Made by a program: the position numbers and the translations under genes. The notes under the pieces were generated by a model that had not been told where the DNA came from, did not search any database, and was given only the letters and a program-made list of their open reading frames with translations. DNA of 64,000 nucleotides from Halomonas sp. M20 (lineage in GTDB: Bacteria; Pseudomonadota; Gammaproteobacteria; Pseudomonadales; Halomonadaceae): the NCBI RefSeq assembly GCF_020622265.1, contig NZ_JACNMQ010000002.1:648510-712509 (forward strand), in the 5' to 3' direction. Below, one piece after another: positions 53,391 through 61,634 of the stretch (position 1 is its first letter; each line of letters starts with the position of its first letter).

Positions 53391-53687
53391 GTGATGTCGA
53401 ACCGGCTTCAATGTATCGTCAAAAAAGCTTATGTTTTTCGAGGCCGATGAACATTCCTACCAAATAATTAAAAATACAATAATCGGTAGCATTCCATTTC
53501 TCATATTTATTTCAGAAAAAAGAAGGCGCTTTTTGATTACTATCTACGACGATTCTTTCAAGGAAGCACTGCTTTTCCAGCACTGAAAACCCGCGACCTC
53601 TATGACAAACAAAATAAATCGCCCTTGAATCCATCTCGGATCACCCGCAGTTATTAGGGTATCTTCACCTCTAGAAGGCCAAGCGCT
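53391..53687. other. A+T-rich gap between tRNA-fMet and cnoX
   Basis: About 297 bp noticeably richer in A+T than the neighbouring genes, without a convincing gene. It holds a second copy of the tRNA-end sequence CTACCAAAT (53457-53465; first copy 53345-53353) and presumably the cnoX promoter, which I cannot place with confidence. AGAAGG lies just before the cnoX start. Confidence 0.5.
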
Positions 53688-54620
53688 ATGCCGATTGTCG
53701 ATCCGCGTTCCGGAGCTCCGCTTACATCTTCCGAATCATCCCAGCAAACAGGCTCTTCTCAGACTGATCCGTCGTCCTACATCGTCGATGTCGATATGAC
53801 GAATTTTCAGCAAGTGGTACTGGAAGGCTCCACCACCCTACCGGTGCTGCTCGACTGCTGGGCGCCCTGGTGTGAACCCTGCAAGACGCTGACACCCATA
53901 CTGGAAAAATTGGCGAAAGAGTATGATGGCGCTTTCGTTCTGGCCAAGCTCAATATCGAGGAACACCAGCAGATTGCCACCCAGCTGGGTATTCGTTCGG
54001 TGCCGGACGTCAAACTGATCAGTCAAGGGCAGCTCTACGATCAGTTTCAGGGGGCGCTGCCCGAGAAACAGATCCGCGAATGGCTGGCTCAGTACATCGA
54101 AGCGCCTCAGGAGGCTCCGGCCAGCCCCGAGGAGCAGGCCGAGGCCGCTCTCGCCGCCGGTGATGCGGCCAGCGCCCGGGCTATCTATCAACAGCTGGCT
54201 CAGGAGTACCCGGAACATCACGACTATCAGATCGGGCTGGCCAGCGCGATACTGGCAGAAGGCAGTGCGGAAGAGGCAAAAACGCTTCTGGACAATCTGC
54301 CCCCGGAGCATCGCGAAGGCGCCAAGGCGCGCGGAGTGCGTGCTCGCATCGAGTTCGGTGAAGAGGCGCCCAGTCAAGAGGAGCTGACGGCACTCGAAGA
54401 ACGCGATGACAGTGAAGCTCGCTATAAACGCGCCTTGCGTCAGGTAGCCGATGGGCACTATGAGACCGGCCTCGATGGACTGCTCGATGTAATGAAAAGT
54501 GATCGCGCTTACGGCGACGATGCCGCTCGCCTGACGCTGCTGCGTGTCTTCGACGCCTTGGGAGCGGACCATCCCCTGACCGTGACCTATCGGCGCAAGC
54601 TGTTTGCCCTACTCTATTGA
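53688..54620 (+). CDS. cnoX: Thioredoxin/TPR chaperedoxin, CnoX (YbbN)-like
   Basis: A 310-residue protein: a disordered N-terminus (about 1-30), a thioredoxin domain with WCEPC (C62, C65; DCWAPWCEPCKTLTP) and cis-Pro (RSVPDVKLI), then TPR-like helices (EEQAEAALAAGDAASARAIY onwards). Members hold stress-damaged proteins for GroEL. E. coli CnoX lacks an active CXXC, whereas this one keeps both Cys and may also act as an oxidoreductase. Monocistronic; convergent with patB across the palindromic element. Confidence 0.9.
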   Translation: MPIVDPRSGAPLTSSESSQQTGSSQTDPSSYIVDVDMTNFQQVVLEGSTTLPVLLDCWAPWCEPCKTLTPILEKLAKEYDGAFVLAKLNIEEHQQIATQLGIRSVPDVKLISQGQLYDQFQGALPEKQIREWLAQYIEAPQEAPASPEEQAEAALAAGDAASARAIYQQLAQEYPEHHDYQIGLASAILAEGSAEEAKTLLDNLPPEHREGAKARGVRARIEFGEEAPSQEELTALEERDDSEARYKRALRQVADGHYETGLDGLLDVMKSDRAYGDDAARLTLLRVFDALGADHPLTVTYRRKLFALLY

Positions 54621-54686
54621 GATAGCAGGCTTCACGCACTATTTGACAGCGGGCCTTGGCTCGCCGTTTCACTATCGGCTACTTGC

Positions 54687-54832
54687 CTAGAGCCTGGTCA
54701 CGATCTTGCGAGCTAGAGTCAGGCGAGGCAAATTCGGACGAGAAAACGGAGTTTACTGGTGTAAATGAGTATTTTGATTCCGAATTTAACGATGCATGAC
54801 CAACGCGCAGCAGATCATGGACAGGCTCTTAG
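54687..54832. repeat. 146-bp palindromic element (MITE/REP-like candidate)
   Basis: The left arm (54687-54756) and right arm (54832-54761) are imperfect reverse complements along about 70 nt, around a 4-nt TGGT centre. Terminal blocks CTAGAGCCTG and CTAAGAGCCTG and GATCT match. AAATTCGGA (54730-54738) and TCCGAATTT (54779-54787) match perfectly, and so do the central TTTAC/GTAAA. By eye about two thirds of positions pair. There is no open reading frame. Its right end overlaps the 3' end of patB. Copy number in the genome cannot be judged from one window. Confidence 0.7.
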
Positions 54833-55969
54833 CACCTCGTCGAGCCGCTGCAGTCCCTGCTCCAGCAGTGCCGTCGGGGTACCGAAATTCAAACGTACGA
54901 AGCCCGGCCAGCCGAAATCAACTCCATCGGAGAGGGCGACTCGGGCCTGTTCGAGCAAAACACGCTGAGGAGAATCGCCTAGACCGGCCTGGCGTAGATC
55001 CAGCCAGGCCAGATAGGTGGATTCGGGCACTTGCCAGGAAACGCCAGGCCAGCGCTCGACGTATTCACCGATGCGTTCACGGTTGGCCCGCAGAACATCG
55101 AGCAGTTCTTGACGCCAAGTCTCCCCTTCGGCATAGGCAACTTCTGCAGCCAACAGCCCCAGAACGTTGACGCCTGGCATCAACCCGCTCATCGCCTGCT
55201 CAAAGCGTTGACGCAGGATTGCATTCGAGATGACGGCGCAAGCACAGGAAAGTCCAGCCACATTGAAGGTCTTGGATGGTGCCCATATCGTAATGATGCG
55301 ATCCGCCAGTTCGGGGAAGAGGGCTGCCAATGGACGATGAGACTCGTCTTCGAGAATCAGGTCACAGTGCAGCTCGTCGGAGACGACCAGCAGGTCATGA
55401 CGCTCAGCCAACTCGGCGATGACCGCGAGCTCTTCGTGCTGCCAGACGCGTCCGGTAGGATTATGGGGGTGGCACCAGAGCAACAGCTTCGTCTGCGGCG
55501 TGATTGCCGCTTCCAGCGCTTCCCGGTCAAGGCGCCAGCCTTCACCCAAAGCGGACGGCTCGGTCAGCTCAGCGGTTTGAGCAAGTCGCCCGGTATGCTC
55601 TGCCACCTTGAGAAAGGGCGGATAGATTGGGGTAACGGTCAGCACACCTTCCCCGGGCTCGGTCAACGCCAGACTTGCCAAATGCAACGCCGGAACGACA
55701 CCTGGCAGCCAGAGCTGCCATTCCGGCATAATTTCCCAGTCGTAATGCTGCTGACTCCACTGGCAGAGCGTTTGAAGCAGGCTATCGGGTGTTCGGCCAT
55801 AGCCAAATACGCCATGATCGACCCGAGCCTGCAACGCCTCGACGATCGCGGGCGGTGAAACGAAATCCATATCGGCAACCCATAGGGGCAGTACATCGTC
55901 TTCGTAGCGCTGCCACTTCTGCGTTGGGTACTGGTGACGATCGATGAACGTGACAAAATCGAAGGGCAT
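54815..55969 (-). CDS. patB: MalY/PatB-family PLP-dependent C-S lyase (cystathionine beta-lyase type)
   Basis: Class I-fold PLP enzyme of 384 residues, of the family that cleaves C-S bonds in cystathionine or cysteine conjugates. The PLP lysine is K233 (WAPSKTFNVAGL), with NPTGRVW and VVSDELHCDLI as cofactor-contact motifs. The N-terminal PLWVADMDFVSPPAI is typical of PatB. Start 55969 follows AAAGGAGG by 9 bp; an ATG at 56023 is less likely. The last five codons and the stop (CTA AGA GCC TGT CCA TGA) lie in the palindromic element, so the native C-terminus may have been replaced. Confidence 0.9.
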   Translation of the reverse strand: MPFDFVTFIDRHQYPTQKWQRYEDDVLPLWVADMDFVSPPAIVEALQARVDHGVFGYGRTPDSLLQTLCQWSQQHYDWEIMPEWQLWLPGVVPALHLASLALTEPGEGVLTVTPIYPPFLKVAEHTGRLAQTAELTEPSALGEGWRLDREALEAAITPQTKLLLWCHPHNPTGRVWQHEELAVIAELAERHDLLVVSDELHCDLILEDESHRPLAALFPELADRIITIWAPSKTFNVAGLSCACAVISNAILRQRFEQAMSGLMPGVNVLGLLAAEVAYAEGETWRQELLDVLRANRERIGEYVERWPGVSWQVPESTYLAWLDLRQAGLGDSPQRVLLEQARVALSDGVDFGWPGFVRLNFGTPTALLEQGLQRLDEVLRACP

Positions 55970-56009
55970 GATGATGCCTCCTTTACCATAGCGACTCGGA
56001 AGATCGAAC

Positions 56010-56438
56010 ATGCCTGAAAGCATCTTCTATGCCAAGGTTCTGCGTGGCACCTCACGGCTGGTCGATCATTGGCGGCTGTTGGGACAGGCCAGTCCTGATC
56101 GGCTGGCGATGATTCTTGCTGACACTGCACGTCTGGCCAAACTGGGCGAGCCAGAGGAAACTGCGCCTGACGGCAAGCAGCTCAATGACTGGAGCAATAG
56201 TGGGCAACCGCCCCTGTGGGCGGCCCGAACGTCACTGTTTTTATTGGTGCAAATGCCTTACCGCCCTGTACCCCGGGATGAGTGCGAAGCCTGCGCCTGG
56301 GCTTACTGCTGGCTACGCAACCGTTCCTTCCCGAATGTCAGCCAGGCAATCGAAGCGCTTCCCGGGCACCTGCGTGAGCCACTGAAACCGGTTCTGGAAC
56401 AGGCCTGGGCGGACAAACAGGCCCAACGTCTCATATAG
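56010..56438 (+). CDS. Uncharacterised small protein
   Basis: A 142-residue soluble protein I do not recognise. Features: several Trp (VDHWRLLG, QLNDWSNSG, ACAWAYCWLR), three Cys in a short stretch (CEACAWAYC, about residues 91-99) and a Pro-rich PYRPVPRDE. The clustered Cys could bind metal but have no recognisable spacing partner. It diverges from patB across 40 bp, and a membrane-protein gene follows 58 bp later. Confidence 0.7.
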   Translation: MPESIFYAKVLRGTSRLVDHWRLLGQASPDRLAMILADTARLAKLGEPEETAPDGKQLNDWSNSGQPPLWAARTSLFLLVQMPYRPVPRDECEACAWAYCWLRNRSFPNVSQAIEALPGHLREPLKPVLEQAWADKQAQRLI

Positions 56439-56496
56439 CTATGACTCATGAAGCAGTAATGTATAAGACAGCTTCGATGGAGTGAAGGAATTTACA

Positions 56497-57318
56497 ATGG
56501 AAGTACCGCTAACCCTCCAGATTGCCAAACTGCTCATTTCCATCGGCATCGTGCTGGGTCTGTCGATGGTTGCCGAGCGGGTCAGCACGCGGGTTGCCGG
56601 GCTGCTATCAGGATACCCGCTGGGAACCGCCATCGCCTTATTCTTCATTGGTCTCGAGCTATCCCCCGAGTTTGCCGCCGAAAGCGCCGTACATACCCTT
56701 GCCGGTTTTACCTCGACCTTGGCGCTTGGAGGTGGCTACTTACTCTGCGGGCGACGGAACGGTGTCGCGGGTGTACTGGCAGGCACCGCAGGCGGCCTTT
56801 TGTGCTGGCTAGCTGCCAGCGCCATTCTGGCACAAATAGATTTCAATCGATTGAGCGGCACCTTGACCACGCTGGCGGCCATCCTGGCATTCACCTGGCT
56901 TTATCGTCGCGTGCCGGATACCCGAACCACGGCAAAGGGCCGCTTCTCCTGGTGGGCGCTGGCTTTTCGTTCGGGCCTGGCCGCGGCAATCATTTTTGTG
57001 ATCACCGGACTTGCCCATGTGGTGCCCACCGCCTGGGCCGGCATTCTCGCCGCCTTCCCGGTCACCATGTATCCCTTTCTGGTCATACTGCACCTGACCC
57101 ACGGAATCGCACCGGCAGCCACGGTCATCAAGCATTATCCGGCGGGGCTCGGGTCGCTGCTCAGCTATGCACTGTGCGTATCCTTGACCTATACATCCTT
57201 GGGCCTTGCCCTGGGCACCCTGCTCGGCTTTGTGGTGGCGACCCTATGGCTATTGCTATGGACCCGCCTACAGCGCTGGTGGCAAAGTCGTAAGGTTGCC
57301 AAATTCAATCCAAACTGA
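56497..57318 (+). CDS. Integral membrane protein with internal duplication, function unknown
   Basis: A 273-residue protein with about eight membrane segments. The halves seem duplicated: AGLLSGYPLGTAIALFFIGL (about 30-49) resembles AGILAAFPVTMYPFLVIL (about 185-202), each with a Pro-containing helix break and then an acidic or His-bearing loop. Two-fold repeats of this kind are common in small transporters. I know of no substrate. The ATG at 56497 follows AAGGAA by 6 bp. A thioesterase gene follows 18 bp later. Confidence 0.78.
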   Translation: MEVPLTLQIAKLLISIGIVLGLSMVAERVSTRVAGLLSGYPLGTAIALFFIGLELSPEFAAESAVHTLAGFTSTLALGGGYLLCGRRNGVAGVLAGTAGGLLCWLAASAILAQIDFNRLSGTLTTLAAILAFTWLYRRVPDTRTTAKGRFSWWALAFRSGLAAAIIFVITGLAHVVPTAWAGILAAFPVTMYPFLVILHLTHGIAPAATVIKHYPAGLGSLLSYALCVSLTYTSLGLALGTLLGFVVATLWLLLWTRLQRWWQSRKVAKFNPN

Positions 57319-57336
57319 TGCTTTTTTCATAGGGGC

Positions 57337-57753
57337 ATGATCATGTTTACTCGCCAAATAGAGCCTGCCTTTTACGATACCGATGCGCTTGGCCACATCA
57401 ATAACACGCGCCTTCCAGCCTGGTTCGAGTGGGCTCGCAACGACCTTTTTCGCCTGTTCACACCGGATCTCGATCCGCGCAAGTGGACACTGATCATGGC
57501 GCGCATGGAAGTGGAATATCACGCCGAGCTGTTCTATGGCGAGGATGTCGAACTGCGCACCTGGCTTTCACGTCTGGGCAACAGCTCCTTCACCGTTACC
57601 CAGGAAGCCTGGCAGAAAGGCCGCCCTGGGGCCCGGGGCAATACCGTAATGGTCTATTACGATCACGCAGCCAAGCGTGCGACGCCGCTGCCGCCAGAGA
57701 TCCGTCACGAACTGGAAAAGCATCTGCAGGAAGACACCGAGAGTCGTGCATGA
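57337..57753 (+). CDS. Hotdog-fold acyl-CoA thioesterase (4HBT/YbgC type)
   Basis: A 138-residue single hotdog domain. The catalytic-region motif DTDALGHINN (about 14-23) with PAWFEWARNDLF on the long helix is as in YbgC and 4-hydroxybenzoyl-CoA thioesterases. It likely hydrolyses a small acyl-CoA; substrate unknown. The ATG at 57337 has an in-frame ATG two codons later. The stop overlaps the next gene as ATGA. Confidence 0.85.
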   Translation: MIMFTRQIEPAFYDTDALGHINNTRLPAWFEWARNDLFRLFTPDLDPRKWTLIMARMEVEYHAELFYGEDVELRTWLSRLGNSSFTVTQEAWQKGRPGARGNTVMVYYDHAAKRATPLPPEIRHELEKHLQEDTESRA

Positions 57754-58220
57754 CCCCGGCTATAGACCTATTGCAGCGTGACGGTGTCGATTTTGAGCTG
57801 CTCGAATACACTCATGATGCGAACACGAGAACCTACGGCGAGGAGGCCGCACAGACTCTGGGCCTGCCACCGGACTCAGTATTCAAGACACTGATCGTCG
57901 ACATCGATGGATCGCGCCTGGCCGTGGCACTGGTGCCGGTATCCCGAACCCTTGATCTCAAGGCCTTGGCGCGGGCCGCCAAGGCCAAGAAAGCAGCATT
58001 AGCCGAGACAGCAGTGGCGGAACGCGCCACCGGTTATGTCGTTGGTGGCATCAGTCCGCTGGGTCAGAAGCAGCGTCTAGCGACATTCATCGACAGCAGC
58101 GCCGGGCATCTTGAACGCCTGTACGTGAGCGCCGGACGACGCGGTTTGGAGGTCGCCCTTTCCCCGGCGCAGCTGCAGCGCCTCACTCGGGCCCACCTGG
58201 CGGCCTTGGCAAGAAACTGA
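57750..58220 (+). CDS. ybaK: YbaK/EbsC-family aminoacyl-tRNA deacylase
   Basis: A 156-residue trans-editing protein, probably Cys-tRNA(Pro) deacylase. YbaK motifs: GLPPDSVFKTLIV, VPVSRTLDLKALARAAKAKKA with the catalytic Lys of VFKT, and GYVVGGISPLGQKQRLATFID. ATG at 57750 overlaps the thioesterase stop by 4 bp. E. coli YbaK is 159 residues. Confidence 0.92.
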   Translation: MTPAIDLLQRDGVDFELLEYTHDANTRTYGEEAAQTLGLPPDSVFKTLIVDIDGSRLAVALVPVSRTLDLKALARAAKAKKAALAETAVAERATGYVVGGISPLGQKQRLATFIDSSAGHLERLYVSAGRRGLEVALSPAQLQRLTRAHLAALARN

Positions 58221-58279
58221 ATATTGAGCCAAATAAACTGTCACACTGAATATCTCATCGCGCTGCCCTGGAGTCTGAT

Positions 58280-58612
58280 ATGGCCATCCGCTACGATCTC
58301 TGGCTCGATCCGGACAACATCGAGCGTCACCGTACCATCGAGGCAGATCTGGAACGCTATTTCATCGAGCGTTTCGCAGACTTTCCCCATATTCGCCTGT
58401 TCGGCGCCGACCCCTACGATTATGACTCGCCCTTCAATCGTCTGTATGATGCCCTGATCCTACGCGCCACAGACTATTGTGAACGTAAATGGCGCTATGT
58501 GCCGACCCCGATTCAGCTCAACAAGGCGTTCTTTCGCGGCGTGGCACACTCGAACAAATTTCTACGAGATCCCGACGACCATGGTGATCCGGACCACACA
58601 AACTCCCACTGA
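58280..58612 (+). CDS. Small hypothetical protein upstream of DUF501 gene
   Basis: A 110-residue hydrophilic protein without a recognisable domain. It opens MAIRYDLWLDPDNIERHRTIE and contains aromatic stretches such as DPYDYDSPFNRLYDALI and CERKWRYVPTPIQLN. Its 3' end overlaps the DUF501 start by 32 bp in another frame, which suggests coupled translation and a related job. I cannot name one. Confidence 0.7.
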   Translation: MAIRYDLWLDPDNIERHRTIEADLERYFIERFADFPHIRLFGADPYDYDSPFNRLYDALILRATDYCERKWRYVPTPIQLNKAFFRGVAHSNKFLRDPDDHGDPDHTNSH

Positions 58613-59102
58613 CGACCAGCTAGCCATCGTTGAGGCCCAGATTGGGCGCGCGCCCCAAGGCATCCAAGCCATTACCGCCACGGATGGGCAAGGTACACCG
58701 CTGGTGCTGCGCATGGAATCCATCGTCAATGGCAAACCCTTTCCGACGCTCTACTGGCTCAGCTCCGATCGACTCAAGGTTGTATTGTCGCGGATCGAGG
58801 CAAGCGGCGTGATCAAGCAGCTGGAAGCACGCCTTCAGGACGACCCGGATTTTCTCGCCGCCTATTGGCGCAGTCATGAAGACTATGTGGCGCAGCGCTG
58901 GCACTACATGCGAGATGAACATCGCGAGCAGGCAGAGCAACACGGGTATATCGACCTGTTTCGACAGCGCGGTATCGGCGGCATCGCCAACTGGCATCAG
59001 GTGCGCTGCCTGCATACCCAATATGCCCATCATCTGTGTGGCGATAATGTGATCGGTCAATGGCTGGATGCAGAATACGGCGTCATTGACGACCTACCCT
59101 GA
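58581..59102 (+). CDS. DUF501 domain protein
   Basis: A 173-residue protein of the DUF501 family: IGRAPQGIQAITA near the N-terminus, FPTLYWLSSDRLKVVLSRIE, and GIGGIANWHQVRCLHTQYAH with conserved Cys and His (C139-x2-H-type) plus LCGDNVIGQWLD. The Cys/His set suggests metal or cofactor binding, but the function of the family is not known to me. Confidence 0.82.
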   Translation: MVIRTTQTPTDDQLAIVEAQIGRAPQGIQAITATDGQGTPLVLRMESIVNGKPFPTLYWLSSDRLKVVLSRIEASGVIKQLEARLQDDPDFLAAYWRSHEDYVAQRWHYMRDEHREQAEQHGYIDLFRQRGIGGIANWHQVRCLHTQYAHHLCGDNVIGQWLDAEYGVIDDLP

Positions 59103-59146
59103 TCTTTTCCTCTTTTTTGAAAAAACGAACGACAACAGGAACGAGC

Positions 59147-59689
59147 ATGCGCAGAGTTTGTGTCTATCTGGGGGCCCGGGAAGGCCATGATCCACGGTTT
59201 CGAGAAGCCGCCGCCGAGCTGGGCACACGCATTGCGACCCGAGGCCTTGGCCTGGTCTATGGCGGTGCGCATATCGGCCTGATGGGAATCGTTGCCAATG
59301 CTACTCTCGAAGCTGGCGGAGAGGTAATAGGTGTCATACCTCATCATCTGGTCGACCGTGAAATGGCCCATTCAGGCCTGAGCCAGCTGATCAAGGTAGA
59401 CAGCATGCACGAGCGCAAGGCGATCATGGCGGAACACGCCGACGCCTTCATTGCCATGCCTGGCGGCATTGGCACGCTCGAAGAGTTGTTCGAGGTATGG
59501 ACTTGGCAATACCTGGGCCTGCACGACAAGCCCATTGGGGTACTCGATGTGGCGGATTTCTATCAGCCGTTGCTAGGCTTCATGGATGATGCAGCGAATG
59601 CCGGTTTTCTAGCGGCGACGACTCGTGCCAAGCTGCAGAGTGCAAGCACCCCGGATGCCCTGTTGGACATTCTCGAATCTCAGCTGTAA
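59147..59689 (+). CDS. LOG-family (TIGR00730) Rossmann-fold nucleotide 5'-monophosphate phosphoribohydrolase
   Basis: A 180-residue protein with the family hallmark PGGIGTLEELFEVWTW, and SMHERKAIM which supplies catalytic Arg/Glu. GLVYGGAHIGLMG is the N-terminal nucleotide-binding loop. LOG-type enzymes release ribose phosphate from AMP or cytokinin nucleotides. The bacterial role is probably nucleotide salvage. Start at ATG 59147 (MRRVCVYLGAR); a TTG at 59117 lacks conservation. Confidence 0.9.
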   Translation: MRRVCVYLGAREGHDPRFREAAAELGTRIATRGLGLVYGGAHIGLMGIVANATLEAGGEVIGVIPHHLVDREMAHSGLSQLIKVDSMHERKAIMAEHADAFIAMPGGIGTLEELFEVWTWQYLGLHDKPIGVLDVADFYQPLLGFMDDAANAGFLAATTRAKLQSASTPDALLDILESQL

Positions 59690-59724
59690 ACCCATTGACG
59701 GAACCACGGATCAAGGAGAGTCCC

Positions 59725-60714
59725 ATGTTCGCTATTGCGATCGATGACGATAAGACACTGACATGGTGTGAACAACCCTCGCCAGGACCACTGGAAGACA
59801 ACGAGGTGCGCATACGCGTTGCCTGGGCCGGCATGAATCGGGCGGATTCAGGACAGCGTGCGGGCAACTATCCCCCGCCTCCCGGCGCCTCCGACATTCT
59901 GGGCCTGGAAGTCAGCGGGACGATCACGGAAGCAGGGCCGAGCGTGAGCCCGTTGAAAACGGGCCAGAAGGTTTGTGCTTTGCTTGCGGGCGGTGGCTAT
60001 GCCGAAGAAGTAGTCGTTGACCAGCAACAGGTAATGCCAGTACCCGAAGGATTGGGATTGCGAGAAGCTGCCGCCCTGCCCGAGATGTTCGCCACCGCCT
60101 GGCTCAACCTGTTCATGGAAGGTGGTCTCGATCATGCCGTGAGCAAAGGCGAACGCGTGCTGCTGCATGCCGGTGCCAGTAGCGTTGGCAGTACCGCTGT
60201 CCAGCTATGTCGAGCCTTCGGCTATCCATGCTTCGTGACGGTGGGCAGCGACGAAAAGATAGAAAGGTGTAAAGAACTAGGAGCAGAGGCCGGCTGGAAT
60301 CGCCATAACGGCAGTTTCGTCGATGCCGTAAAGGAGTGGGGCGAGGGTGTCGACGTCATCCTGGACCCGGTAGGCGCCAACTATCTTGCGGACAATCAAA
60401 GAGTGCTCAATGCCGATGGCCGTCTAGTGCTGATCGCCATCTTGAGCGGGCGCAGCGCCGAGCTGGATCTGGGCCGCATGTTGATGAAACGACAGCGGCT
60501 GATCGGCTCGACGCTGCGCAGTAAGTCGCCTCAGGACAAGGGTGCGATTCTTGACGAACTGCAGGCGTATGTTTGGCCGCACCTGACCAAAGGCGAACTG
60601 TATCCGCTGATCGACAGGGACTACCCCATTCAGGAGGCGGAAAAGGCCATGGCATTCATGGAAAACAACTCGAACGTGGGCAAGATTCTATTATCGGTAG
60701 CCAAGGATCATTGA
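59725..60714 (+). CDS. NAD(P)H quinone oxidoreductase (zinc-independent MDR, PIG3-like)
   Basis: A 329-residue medium-chain reductase. The catalytic N-terminal fold (WAGMNRADSGQRAGNYPPPP) is that of the TP53I3/PIG3 quinone reductases. The cofactor domain has LLHAGASSVGSTAVQLCRAFG and DVILDPVGANYLADN. No zinc-ligand Cys cluster is visible. Start at 59725 follows AAGGAGAG; codons upstream of it are unlikely to be used. Reduces quinones or enones in detoxification by family inference. Confidence 0.88.
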   Translation: MFAIAIDDDKTLTWCEQPSPGPLEDNEVRIRVAWAGMNRADSGQRAGNYPPPPGASDILGLEVSGTITEAGPSVSPLKTGQKVCALLAGGGYAEEVVVDQQQVMPVPEGLGLREAAALPEMFATAWLNLFMEGGLDHAVSKGERVLLHAGASSVGSTAVQLCRAFGYPCFVTVGSDEKIERCKELGAEAGWNRHNGSFVDAVKEWGEGVDVILDPVGANYLADNQRVLNADGRLVLIAILSGRSAELDLGRMLMKRQRLIGSTLRSKSPQDKGAILDELQAYVWPHLTKGELYPLIDRDYPIQEAEKAMAFMENNSNVGKILLSVAKDH

Positions 60715-60792
60715 ATCGTTGTGGATTCGCCAAGACGTCCTGATATTCTCGCCGTACTGGAAGGCAGAACTCTTCAGGACGCTTGCGGAAGG

Positions 60793-61302
60793 TCAGTGAG
60801 TTCGAAGCTCCCGAGCAGCGGGTTCGTCATTGTCAATGTCACGATCTGCCAAAGCCTGCCAATAAGCAGAGCGTTGAGCATCCGCAGAAAGACCCAACTC
60901 GCCTGAGTCGTAGGCACGAGCCAGGCGTTCCGCTGCCAGAGGATGTCCTGAATCCCCTGCACGCGCATACCAGGTCACTGCATGATCATCCCGACACGGA
61001 TATTGGGCACAGCCAAACTCATATATACGGGCAGCCTGATATTGCGCATGAGGATCACCATTCTGCGCGGCCTGAAGCACATAGCGTGCCCCCTTGGCCT
61101 TGTCCTGAGAGGTCATGCCGCGATGAAACAGCATGTGACCGTAAACGGACAAGGCGTCGACATGCCCTGCTTCAGCGCAACGCTGAAACAGTCGCAAGGT
61201 CAAGCGTTGGGTACGCGGGGAGCGTGGCAACCAACGTGTGTGGAAAAGCTGTTCTGCCAGCCGAAACTCAAGCCGGGTAAACAAGGAAGATGCCTGCGCC
61301 AT
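60793..61302 (-). CDS. Sel1-like repeat protein
   Basis: A 169-residue helical protein with three to four Sel1-type repeats: RCAEAGHVDALSVYGHMLF, AAQNGDPHAQYQAARIYEFG, and AGDSGHPLAAERLARAYDSG. Such repeats form protein-binding solenoids. No signal peptide is visible. The ATG at 61302 is chosen; a TTG at 61323 is in frame. No partner can be inferred from the neighbours. Confidence 0.78.
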   Translation of the reverse strand: MAQASSLFTRLEFRLAEQLFHTRWLPRSPRTQRLTLRLFQRCAEAGHVDALSVYGHMLFHRGMTSQDKAKGARYVLQAAQNGDPHAQYQAARIYEFGCAQYPCRDDHAVTWYARAGDSGHPLAAERLARAYDSGELGLSADAQRSAYWQALADRDIDNDEPAARELRTH

Positions 61303-61634
61303 GGCTAAGAACCCTAAATCCAAATATGCCTGGGTGACAATGTCGAATTTGGCTCCTCCTGAGCCCCCATCTCCTTACTGCCAACCGATGAACCTTTTAA
61401 AGCTCGACTCATCGGCCGGCAAGCATACGCCTCTCTCAATCACTACTCAAGGCGTACCGACGATCCCTCATTGCATCACCGATATCGATATATTCGATTC
61501 GAAATGCTGCGAAGCAGCATTCATAGATTCTACTTCATCAGTCGTAGCAGAAAAAGATAACGAAAGTCCGATCTATCCTAGTACTAGTGCTTGAGATACC
61601 CTTGTTTTCAAGAGTCGACAACTGCGGAGGGCCC
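61303..61634. other. Gap between the Sel1-repeat gene and yaaA
   Basis: 332 bp between divergent genes. It contains an 8-bp inverted repeat AATGCTGC/GCAGCATT (61503-61510, 61514-61521). A plus-strand open frame runs through it without a family resemblance or a good start. I see no other feature. Confidence 0.5.

Noticed and set aside
61238..61594. Plus-strand frame of 118 codons through the Sel1-yaaA gap
   Set aside because: Starts inside the Sel1-repeat gene, lacks a ribosome-binding site, and its product is Ser/Pro-rich with no recognisable feature.
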